This document shows, piece by piece, positions 44,222 to 56,200 of a stretch of 64,000 bases of DNA. Location: positions 376,501 to 440,500 of the forward strand of contig JALDNG010000020.1 of assembly GCA_024349245.1 (NCBI GenBank), written 5' to 3'. The first letter of the stretch is position 1. Each line of letters starts with the position of its first letter. A program made the position numbers and the translations under genes. The notes below the pieces were generated by a model. That model did no database searches, was not told where the DNA came from, and was given only the letters and a program-made list of their open reading frames with translations. Source of the DNA: Neodontobutis hainanensis (taxonomy: Eukaryota > Chordata > Actinopteri > Gobiiformes > Odontobutidae).

Positions 44222-47200
44222 TTAAGGCAGCGAGCACTCCAGCGGGTCCTGAGAGTCCAGCAGCAGGTTGCAGTTGAAAGGCCAGCTGAAGGAGAGCGTG
44301 TCTAAGGCCTGGCTGCACTGCTGTTCAGCCGAGGAGCAGACGGAGCGACACGGCTGTAGGACGCCACCCTGAGGGCTGCAGTGAGGCAAAAACATCCCAC
44401 AGAGGAGTCTCCTCAGGGCCTCGAAGCACGCCAGCTCCATCAGCACCTGACGGAAAACCAAAGGAGAAAGGAGGTCAGAAGAAAATATTAACCCAGTGGT
44501 GTCAAATTCAACTTTCTGATGGGCAGAATAAGTAAATAACATCATTGGCAAGAGATGGTATCCAATTACAAAAAGTGAAGAGACCCAGAAATTTAGGAAC
44601 TGGGACCTTTAAAAAGTCTTCAGATATGGCTCCCGGAAAAAAAAATAACTTAGCATAAAGTTTTCTACCCTTGGAATTTGTTTTGGAGAAGTAAAATTAA
44701 AATGTAAATAATAATTTGATTTTTTTATTGTATTTTAATTTGATTGTTTTTGAGAATTGCACCTGTAAGTTATGGTGTGCATTTACTTCGAAACATTTAA
44801 CTGGAACTGGATAAATAATGCTCTCCAGAAACCCACTGGGAATAGGAAATTTGAGTCTTGATTTGTTGAGAAGAAAAGTAATTACGTAAAAGAATGTAAA
44901 CAACTATGATGTGTTTTATGTTCCATTAATAAAGAGAAAGTGCACCTGGTTGCTTTAGTGAACATATATTTTAATCTTTATCAAGGCTTTTGTCTTGTCT
45001 CACCCGATACTGCCGCAGCAGCGTGGCAGCCTCTCTCTGGTCAGCGATGGACAGCCAGATGTTTGGAAAAGAAGTCAGGTTATAGCTCAGCCCCAGACAC
45101 ATCTCCACTTCAATAACTTCACACGATGACACTAAAGACACAAAACACATGCACTACTTAATGGTAGTGACTATGAAGGGGAAGTAGGTGAGATATTTAA
45201 ATAGCCCTACGTTCATGTATAATATCCAGGTCCTATTTATTTTACAAAGGCTGTGTTCACTGTTTTCACAAGACCTTATTTATTCCCATTATATGCTTGT
45301 TTAGTAGCTCAGTAGGTTAGGTTTGTTGTTAGTGGTGGAGTAATGGAGAAATCATTGGTATGTGTTTAGTAAAATAAGAGTTAAAGATCCATATATTCCG
45401 ACAGTGTTCAGTAACATGGCTTTCCTAGTATTTGATCTAAAATAGAAACTGGTGAAAGTAAAAACTAGCTGCAGATACATAATACATATAAGACATTGAA
45501 TGGCTAATCCCTCGGATGGTGTTCGAGAACCGGTAACCAGAGCCTCTGCGATCGGAGTCAGAGATTAAAGGGACTCACTAAACGGAGGATAGGTGGAGTT
45601 GTCACAGTGTTGTTCGTCCACTCCGTCTGAGCAGTCGTTCCATCCGTCGCACAGCCACTGTCGCTGGAGACACTCTCCTGTGCTGCATGCAAACTGATCT
45701 GGGCCACACGTCCCTGGAAAACAAACAATGGATTCAAGACAGCAATATATTTTATAGAATAGACTGTATCGAAAAGTAAATCACTTTAAGTAAAACAGTT
45801 TTATTGGTACTTCCTTAGATCATTTTCTTCTGCTTTTCCCTTCAGGGGTCTCCACAGCGGATCATCTGCCTCCGTGGAACCCTATTCTGTGCATCCTCCT
45901 CTCGCACACAACTACCTTTACACTTTACACTGCTCTGTTGTTGTTGTCTTCATGTACGGTAAAATATCTCCAAACTAAGACTTTGTAAGAAAAAAGGGGA
46001 ACAGAAACTTGATGGGTGACTGAGGTACTTGTATAGTTTCAGATTGATAAGAGCAGAGGTGGCTGCATCTGTACCAATCAAATTACAATTATCAGTCTAC
46101 AATGTGTCCCCTCATCTGTATTCCTCACTTTCACACTTAACGCACTACTGACTTCTTTAAATCAAATACAGACTAACAACAAACACAAAATCTCAATGAA
46201 AGGCACAGAAACAGAACTGTGACCTACTGTCTAATAAGGAAACTGCCTGATACGTCGCGCTGAAGCCGCTGTCGGCCACACCTTCATCCGCCACAAATAC
46301 CACAGTCATATGTGGCCCGGACGAGGTGATGTTCGGAGGAAAGGTCGTACCACAAAACCTACAAAAACAGAGACAGAACAAATAGAAGATAACACAGAGC
46401 AAACTGATCTATGTAAGGCACCTGCTTTTCAGAACTATACTGTGTTTTTTAATCCATTTTGAGTTTTTAGCATTCAGTTTTTTGGTTTTTGTCCTATTGA
46501 GTTCACGTGCAAGCACTTGTTTGATGCAGTAAAGATCATCTGATAAACATTTTGTGACACTATCTCCATAAAAGAGAGTCAACCATTTCAAAGACACATG
46601 TCCAAGAACCTACCTTCCTAAAAGCCGTCCTGCTCTCATGTCGGCGCTGTCATGCACCTCCACGTAGTCAAACTCACACACGTCCTGGGTCTCGAGGCTG
46701 AAGTTCCTGAAGCTCAGCGTTATGATGTGGCCCTCTTCGACAGTAATATGCCAAATACACATCTAACAGGAAGAACATTATACAACACAAGCTCTCAAAC
46801 TTTAAACGATAGTCTTAAAAGATAACGATATAAAGAGTGTAAATGAAAGTACCTGCTGGTGAGGGTACGGCAGGGGGTGGTTTGGACTTGCCAGGGAACC
46901 ACTGGGTCCTGTTTTCTGACCGCCACACTCTGACAGAAACAAAGGGACAACATTATAGATGAGATTATTTATTTTCAGTTCAAATCACAAACTCCTGGTG
47001 CAGCTGGAGGTCATTTAAATGTTTCACCAGGCTTCATTCACCGCTTAGGGACTTTTTAGATCTTCAGTCAAAAGGGACACAAAAGTAAAGAGTAATTGTC
47101 CACCTTTACCGTTGTGTTTGTGGCTGCAGGTTTCCTCGTCTGTTCGGTCGTTGCAGTGATGATGTCCGTCGCAGACAGAGACAGGCAGCAGACAGAGCCC

Positions 47201-50200
47201 ACTGTCACACATGAACTCATCTCTGGAGCAGCTCTCTGTTTTAAAAACACACATATGATGAAGCAAATGAGAGCAAACACATATTGCTGTTGATTACTCT
47301 ACTCACTGTGTGCAGGTAGAACGGCCCTGTACTGAGCCGTGAAGCCATTGCCTGAGATGCTGCCGTCCGAGCGAAAGGTCACCCACAACACGCTGCTGTT
47401 GGTGTTCACTGTCGCAGGAGCTACAGTTCCACAAAACCTGCGACAAAACAGAGACAGGCCTTTTATGTTAAGCATTTTTCCTGGCACCAGGTTCCACTTG
47501 GACTTTATTCCAGAAATCCCTAAAAGAATCTGAGAAGCAGCGTTGTTTTACATTTTTGTGAATCCTGTTATGACCCTTTCTGAGAAAACAAATAGGCCAG
47601 AGTTTGTAAAGACAATGAATCCTCTTTTTTGGAATCAATTTTGATACGATTAACAGGGTTGCAGACAGTGACCAGTGTTGTGTCAGTCTAAGAAACTGCC
47701 TCAGAGACATTTTGCCTGTACTTTATTCTTGTAGCACGTCTGTAGACGACCAGGAGAGTTGGACGTCTATAGTTGAGACTAAACAATACTTACAGGATAT
47801 AAACAGAGGTCAGCTGACCTAAGGACAGTAAACAGCAGGGGACGAACTGCCTTAAAAACATTTAATAATGCCTTTTACATTATTTGTCCCATAATAGAAG
47901 ACATTTTTTTAATTAATCAAAAGAATTGTTGAATAACCACAGATATTCTTGCCAATGCAACTTTAGTATAAGACTTAAATATGACTTATTATCTTATTAA
48001 TGTAGTTTTTAATATATCTACCTCAGCATATTTACAAAAGGCTGCAGTGAAATATGAAATAAGATAGATATAAGAAATGTTCATTAAAAAGGCAGGTGAA
48101 AAGTTTATTGTGAATCACATTGTGGTGAGTTTGTGCTTGAAGTTTCCGGTTTTGTCATTGAGAGAGCATTATCGCCACCTACCGGCAACTAAAGGTAATG
48201 ACATGGTCAGATGCCTTCGCTTTAATCCTTTTCATGGTCATATAAAGACAATTAATGTGGACTTTACGGTTTTTTTCCAGCTACATCTCCATTTATCTCT
48301 GCTGATGTCGTGAGTCACGCGGTTCAAAAGGTTTGTAATCTCCAAAAGGATTTGATAAAAAAATGTTACAAGCCCGTAACAATGTCCAACCACTCCAAGT
48401 GTGTCCAAGTTTGTCTCACTGAGAGACAGCAACAGTGCACGTGTCTTCCATGTTTTTTGTCAAGTGGACTTTAGATTTAAAAGCATTTCAATTATTAATG
48501 TTATATTGATATATATATATATTAAATATAATATTAAATAAATAATATTTTATTTTATTTTTAAGATATTTTTCTTTTATTTGAATAAAACAATATATTT
48601 TTTTAAAACTGCAAATTTTCTTGAATAATTTTAGTTTTTTAATCTGATGAGTTAATTTAGTAAAAATTAAAAATATTTACTTCAACTTTAAAATTATATT
48701 TAAATACAATTTAAATTTCTTCCGCTAACAATAACGTCATTGCCTTTGGTCCTAAATGTACAGATTTTTAAAAGAAGTCACATAAATGTCTAAATTATTC
48801 TTGGGAAAATTACACACTTTTTCACAAATAGCTGTGTCCCACTGTCTACTGTAAGAAGTCCTTACAGTAGATGCAGAAGTAAGCAACACCTTTTATAAAA
48901 GTTATTTACCCACCTTTACCTCCCCGTTCGCTAATTTGTTTTGTCTTATTGCTCAAACCTGGTGACCACAGAGGCGTGCTCCAGCTGCTCCTGCACCTCC
49001 AGCCAGTCGAACAGACAGGGAGACGGCCCCTCCACGGATAAAGACGACACGTGGATCTGCACCAGAGCCGGAGGTGGGACCCGGATCACCCACACACACA
49101 GAGAGTTGGACGGGTAAGAGCCGGGGTGGTTTGGTGAACTGAAACTGCCCTCTGTGTCGGCCAGCACCCCCCCACAACCTGAGACAACAAAACTGTATGA
49201 TAACACTTCAGAGACTAAAGCCACATCAATTTCATTTACATCCTCCATCAAGGCAAGGAAAGACTATGTGAAAAAAGAGAAACCTACACTTCTTCTTCTG
49301 CACATCTGACATGAAGTCAAGTTTCAGGTCAAAGCCCTCCCTCTAGATTGATAAAGTCACTTGGACAAGAGATGAAACATCTTCACTTTAAATTAAGTAC
49401 AGATGCCTTTGCACTAACCTTTTCTTCATTAATGAAAGGAAAATTCCACCAAAATTCCGACTCAGCAGTGTTTTTTTTTTAATTAGACTAATCATGTCCC
49501 TTGTCAGCAACGTCATTTCTTTTTCTCAAACTTCAAGGAACTGTGGCTTTTTCCTGAACGAGGAGCAAGAGTTTTCATAAATCCTGTTTTCTGACACTTT
49601 GAACAATACAAACTGTACCGCAGTGACCTTAAATCTGTTTTATGAATGGACAGCACAGTTCCTTCAGTAGAAGCAATAGAAACATATTTATAAAGCATTA
49701 CCCCTTTATTAACACCAGCACTCCTTTTTATTTAATGTGTAGAGCTTCCATTTTATCATGAATTTGATGTAAAAAAAATGTTACAAACAAATGTTTATTA
49801 CATTTTATACAAACTACCATTCCATCCTCAACAACTGTAAAGTGAATAAATGATCAAGAAGAAGTAATGCTTTCTCAAGTTAATTATTTAGTTGATTTAA
49901 TACTTGAGTGTTATAGCACGCGCTTGAACACATGTCCATAGGAGGCTTTTTAGGAGCAAATGTGTGAATCAAACATAAGCATTCAAATGGGAACATGTGA
50001 ATTAGACATATTTTTTACATATTCATGTTCTCATGTGAACAACTCTGTCCAAACTTAAGCCATTAAAGATGTTTGTCTCAGTTTAGGTCAACGAAGAGAG
50101 TCTGGGCCCTTTAACTGGGCAAACATAAAACTATACTTCCTTATGAAAAGACCCTTCCTTTTGGGTGAATGCATGGATCTCTTACTCGTTTCAGAGATAG

Positions 50201-52058
50201 ATGGCCCGGTGGATGCTGGTGTAACGGGGCCTTCCCATTGGCTGCTGTGAGTGGGAGCTGTGGGTAACGTGTCCGGTCTCGTAAAGAGGACGTCCGGAGA
50301 AGTGGTGGACAACAACAACTGCTCTTCCACAGCTTCGTCTTTTATCTCTTCAAAACCAAGAAAAAAGACAACAGCAAGTTATGTCTGTTTTTTAACGTTT
50401 CTAACTTGTCACATATTTATTTAGTGTCCCACTTGGGAGACCTAATAATGGTCCAGCGTCCACTCACGTGTCAGAATGAGCGCTACTGTCAGTCCCAGGA
50501 CGGCCACAAGAAGCAGGGCAGCAACAGTGACCACCAGAGCCCCCCAACCACAGCCCGGACCCCGCAGTCTCTTCACACAGACCCCAAACAGGCCCCAGAC
50601 CAGACCTCGGGGTAAAGACAGTTTACAGATACATACAGAGTGCAGGTAATCTTGAATAAAGAACTAAAACTTAACTATACATCCTATTTGTGCATTTTCA
50701 GAACTGTGCATGAATGAAAAATGGCAGCACTGATACGTTTAGTGTATATAATTCTGTTACTGTAGTACCACCATTACAGGCAGTAGTACAAGTGTGTAAT
50801 CCTATTTCTTTATTGCTTAAACAGGTGGCTTTTTTCTCACTGTGCCACATTCAAAGGTCATAGAACGGTTTAGTCAAACGAAAACCTGTTTAATCCATGT
50901 TTAAAGTATTTTTTTAACCTTCATCGTAAACTTAAAGGAGCACTGTGTGACTGACTCACTCGGAGTTGCAGGTTTGATCGGTTCAGGGGTCGATGAGGTC
51001 GTCCTGAATCCCTCCACTCTCTCCTCCTGCTCCCCCTCCAGCTCAAAGGTCGGGTTACAAAACACATTCTGAGGAGGACAACTAAAGTCAAAATAACCAG
51101 GAATAAACACTATAATGTTACGTGTTACTTTATTTAGGCAGCACTGCTCTGTTAGGGTCAGAGCATCAAATCAAAAGAACTTTATTTAAGGTTCTCCGTC
51201 TCTAACGAGGGATGATGCAAAGAGGTGACACACACCAGTCTTTATCAGGGATTAATGTGGCTCTACTTTAGAGTATGTCTTTTAAAAAAAAAAGCATAAC
51301 CTGGTCATACAGGATGTTATATGTAGGGCTTTTATTGTGAAGGCTGAAAGAAAGTGCTGCCTCAGAGGAAGTGTGCCGATTAATAATGCCTCTATTGTTC
51401 AGATATTCTAGTCTTAGGTAAAAAATGAGTTCAGTATTTTGTACTTGATACTTTATTTTCTACATGAGATAATAGTCGTCTCACAGAGTTTGAACAGTAC
51501 CAAAGACAGTTCTGCTGTAAATACATCACACTTGTTGCTAATGAACTGAAAAATCAAGAAAAAAGATCAATAAAGGCAGGTTCTGAGACACAACTGAGCT
51601 GCATCTTCCTGATTAGTATTTGAGGACGAGGTTTATGGACTCAAAAAGATCAAAAAGGATTTTATATTTGCATATTTTTTACAGCTACAACTCCAGATTC
51701 AAGTGATACTGTAACAAGATTTAGAATGCAATGGTAAATGCATTTGTAAATAGTTTCTTACTGTATTTGTAAATGAGAATATTGAAAACTCTTTTAATTT
51801 GGGAAAGCGTCTTATGTAAAAAACAAAATTGCAATATTTAAGTCCAGGAGGCCACCTTTATCTTCTTGTACAAACATGTGGTCGTATAAATGAGGAACTC
51901 AAAAAACTGGACGATCTCTTCAAGATATCACCCTTTGTTTCCCTGTTTTATAAATAAATTTGCTTGTTTTTGGGATCATTTATTATTTCTTACGAAGCAC
52001 TCACCTTATAAATCTCACAAGAGTCTGAGTACACTGCTACCTCACTTAAATCAGTCAT
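44222..52058 (-). CDS. mfrp: Membrane frizzled-related protein, complete
   Basis: Thirteen exons join in phase to 594 residues (human about 579): 52005-52058, 50960-51068, 50468-50605, 50186-50347, 48959-49178, 47307-47437, 47110-47235, 46853-46929, 46614-46762, 46228-46358, 45579-45713, 45004-45131 and 44222-44446. The order is a cytoplasmic N-terminus; one membrane helix at about 73-98 (type II); a Thr/Ser/Pro stalk; CUB1 (156-271); LDL-receptor A (SCSRDEFMCDSG...CNDRTDEETC); CUB2 (314-432); a second LDLa (CNDCSDG-like WNDCSDGVDEQHC); and a Frizzled cysteine-rich domain (479-594) with all ten Cys. MFRP acts in retinal pigment epithelium and eye growth. The last exons of CUB1 and CUB2 are both 131 bases, showing internal duplication. 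The divergent neighbour is cfb. Confidence 0.94.
45815..45950. repeat. Dispersed fish repeat in an mfrp intron
   Basis: cttttcccttcaggggtctc, cacagcggatcatctgcctc and gcatcctcctctcgcacaca match a repeat phrase widespread in fish genomes (recognised from memory). The family name is uncertain. Confidence 0.5.
47438..48958. other. Largest mfrp intron, no gene inside
   Basis: A 1.5 kb intron dividing CUB1. The part at 48480-48720 is extremely A/T-rich with alternating TA. No repeats of note and no coding signal. Confidence 0.6.
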
Positions 52059-53238
52059 CTTCAGTCGTCTGTCGTCAAAACCTGAAGAAAAACGTAGGTC
52101 TTTTTTCTTGTGTTAAAGCCAAAAGTGGCATTTGAAATAAAACAGACACTGTCCATTTGGGGAAGTTAGAAATAAAGTCTTCTGTTTTCCCGACATTGTC
52201 AGTCTCCTTCTGCAAACTCCCTTAGAGTTGTTTGACGTCCACAGTGTTCAGTCTCCAACAGCGCTTCAGTTTGGACTTCCATCAACATTTTTCAAAAAAC
52301 AGAAAATACATTCACACTTGCACCTTGTTTGAATTTAGTAGCTTTGAGTTTTTTGACACAGTGTGAGACTTTACGAAAAAAAAAGTCTCTGTAGTCCCTT
52401 CTCAGTTTGGACCAAAGCCGAGTCAGCTGAGTCGACTGAGCCTAAGAAGAAGGAGGAGGACAAAGAAAGAACGAAAGTATGGTGGCCCTTGTTAAATCTC
52501 TCTAATCCCCCTTCAATGATCCCCTTAGCACCTAAAAGTTTAAACTTATGCACAGCTGCAGTTTACAAATTTACAAAGCCTCAAAATGCAATGAGAAAAT
52601 TCTACACATAAATTCTCAAAGGAGGGAATCACAACAGTGTTCAGTGAAAAGAACAAACTGTTGTGAGCACTAGAAGAGGTTTGAGGATTTAGAAGTGCAT
52701 AAACTGTCCAAATCTGTCTCATTAAAAGAAGAGTTAGAAGAGTAGATTAATTCTGCACACTGTTCAAACCCTGACCGCTTCTGCTTTCTCTCATGAATAT
52801 TTTCAAATTAAAGCCAAATAACACTAGAATGGGGATAATTGTGTCTTTTAATTTGTCTATCAAACATAAAGCTCCCTAAAACTAAGTAGAGTCTCACTTT
52901 TACACAACATTTATACGATTGTCTAGACTTCTCATTTGACATTTTCACAGATTTTATTTTATTTCTTCACAGACAGTGTTCCTGCAGGATGACCCTAGCT
53001 GCTCAAAGGCTCCTGGGTAAAGGAGAAGTGTGATGATGCTGCACTATAAGTAAAACTAAATGAAAGCTAAGAGAACAAATCACAGTTTCTCTCTTAAATT
53101 GCCCAATATCTACTTCCTTTTTTGGTGAAGCTGTATTAATTTGTAACCAGTCGTCAAATAGACCAGATCTTCTCGCTGTGGTCGAGTCTCTGGGTTTGTT
53201 GTCTTTGCACAGCTCATTTATTTTTTATGTGTGCAAAT
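52059..53238. promoter_or_regulatory. Divergent intergenic region between mfrp and cfb
   Basis: About 1.2 kb separates the two ATGs, which are transcribed away from each other. Both promoters must lie here. One interferon-type word (GAAAGAACGAAAG) at about 52464 resembles an IRF site but has non-canonical spacing. No clear TATA could be assigned. Confidence 0.4.
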
Positions 53239-56200
53239 ATGTTGGCGAAGTTGTTGCTGTGGAGTGTACTTGTGTCGATGCAAAGAGGTGAGAATCATTA
53301 CGTTTTACATTTAAGGGATAAATATAATAGCATTTATAGCTCCATGCTACGTGGTTATGTTGAATTTGTTGAGTGTGACACAGTTTGGGATAAAAGTGAA
53401 GCATAGGATTAAAACCTTTTGTTTTTGTCTAGTGTCGAGTCAAAGGAACTGTTCAGTGTCTGTGAGCATCAAAGGTGGACATGTCACTTATTCACAGGTA
53501 AGACTTCCTGGATAAATAATGGGTAAATAAAAGAAAATAAACTGGAGCCATTATGTATTTCATAGTAATGTGTTAAATATATTCACATAGAACCAAACTA
53601 ACCCTGTACTGTACACTGTGAATTCATCTTAAATTGTATTATTCCATATTTCTGTAGCTGTGGACCAAAGCTGTGTGTCTGAATTACAGATTTAATAAAA
53701 TGGCTGTGGTGGGACCTTAACAAAGCTATGCATATAAGCAAATTTTCCAAAACCTGAAGTGACTAAAGCAGTGTTGTAAAAAAGAACGGGTCAAAATTCC
53801 TCCTAAACAAAGATAGAGAGTGATAAAGGAAGTCCAGTGGGTTTATTTAGTTTTTCAGTAAAAATGAAGAAGTAGATAAAGTTTCTAAACACATCAAGTT
53901 TAAGTTTATTCTTAGTAAAAAAGTGGGAAGTTAGATTTATTTACTGTAAAAGTGTAGAATAGAAAGTGAAAGTATTATTTAAGTCTGACCTGACCTTGTC
54001 CACAGGGCGGGCTGGAGGGCAGTGTCCTGACCTTCCGCTGCGGACCGGGACAGTACCCCTCCCCCGTCAGCTTCAGGATCTGCAAAGCCAGCGGACAATG
54101 GACACCTATGAGACTGCCCAACCGCAGAACAGTGACCCGGGCGACGTGTAAAGGTATTCACAGTTTTCCAAGACTGCTCCATTACCTTTTACTATTACAC
54201 CTTTTTAATTATTATTTTGGTATGTCAGATCTAAAGTGTTTTGTTCAGTAAAAGCAGTAAGTAAAAAGTTGAGCATAAATCCTAAAAACACATTTACCTT
54301 GAAACTGGTCAGATTATATAATATACAGTATAAAGTTAACATTTGGGTGGATAATTGTGTCATGTTTGACTCAAAGGTATTCAGATTTTTATACCTTTTC
54401 CAAAACTGTGCTCAAACAATAACAACAAAATCAACATTAGGAAATGATATTTGAAATGTTCAGTTCAGTTATTATAAAGACCTATATTAAAAACACTTTT
54501 TAAAAAGAAAATGACATAAAGAAATGCAAACAAAAGGCTTAGTTTGAAATTTTACATTAACAGACTATATTGATCAGTTTTTGAGGAGTGGCCGACATAA
54601 ACCTTTTATTTTATCATTATCTAGTGAAGGTTTTTGTTTTTAAAGAAAGTTAAAGGGGCTGTATGTAAAATGTTTCAGTTCTAACATTATACTACAACAA
54701 CATTAGTAAATCCCCTCTAAATAACACTTTCTATTTGTTTATCTTGGACATTTAAAGCTTTATTGATCCCAGCGGAAGGAGGAGCCATTTTAGTTTCATT
54801 ACTTCACACAGACAAACTGAGCACTGCTGGAGGAGAAGCACAGACTTTTTTTTCCAAACACACATGCAGGAAGGTTCCGAGCATCTATGAACTAAAATGT
54901 TTAAAAATGTGTAAGGCAAACACATCCACTGGGTTAGACAACAGTATGTCCCTGCAGGGCTGCCGTAGGTGCTCACAGATTTTAGAAAGGTTTTGTCACC
55001 ACTAGATGCAAGACTTTCATTTCTTTTTTCTTCTTTTATCAGATGTATTGTGTCCAGCTCAGCTCCAGTTGGACAATGGTCACTTGTGGCCCAGAGACGA
55101 GTGGATTCCAGTTGGAGGTTCGCAGATTTTCTCGTGTGAAGAAGGTTTCACGCTGCACGGTTCGGCCAAGAGAAACTGCACCGTGACTGGGGAGTGGACG
55201 GGAAGCACCCCTGTGTGTCGAGTCTTTGGTGATTCAAGATGATGGACATACCAACATTTCCTTTGTTTTTATAAACTGTGAAAAAAAACAGAAGAATTGT
55301 GTTTGTTTTATCTGTTTTAGCTGATGATTGTGACGATCCCGGGACCCCACCAGGAGCCCACAGTCAGAGGTTCTCAGGACACTTTTTTCTGGGAGACAGA
55401 GTGACCTACAGGTGTCAGAGTGGGCTGGAGCTGCTGGGATCGGCCGAAAGGGTTTGTCTGGAGAACAGGGAGTGGAGCGGCTCGGCACCGCGCTGTCAAA
55501 GTAAAGCTACACTTTTTACAGCTTTTTAAACTGATTAAGTATTTACTTTTAAAGAATGTAGAATTGTATTTGTTGCGTGCCTGGTTTAATTTTTTTCTAT
55601 CTTAATTTTATTTTATTTTTTCTTCAGCAGAAGAAATTCCTTCATTTTGGGGATAAATAAACTGACATTTTATCTGCAAAAGTTATAAGTGGCACTAGGC
55701 AGACTTTGATCTTAGCAGCTGTACAAATAAGATAAGACTTTATTGATCCCAAAATTGGGAAATTTGCTTGTAACAGTTGTTCATAGACAGGTAAAGTGCA
55801 ATAAGTGCAAAGACAACAAAAGCTAGATAAATTAAATAAATTAAATATTAAAAATGTAATATTTCTGTTGGTGGTGCTCTTGTTTTGGAGCAGTGTGGAC
55901 GTTAAGTTGTACAAAAGGATCATATTATTCTGAAATAATTACTTAATATACAATTTACTCTTCAAACAAATGTTTGCTCTAGCTTCAAAGGCACTGTAGT
56001 TTCTGTAGACTTTTTCTGTAAACTACAAAACCCTTGTCCTTTTAGCACTCGGTGGTTAAATTTGCAGGCCCCAATGAGTGCAGCAGTCTTTGGTTGTGAC
56101 ATTACCAGTAGAGAGGAGCATTTCATTTTAAATCTACAGTCCTGGAAATAAGCCTCTAGACTATTTTTTATCAGTATGATAGGACTTTGTTGATCCTACT

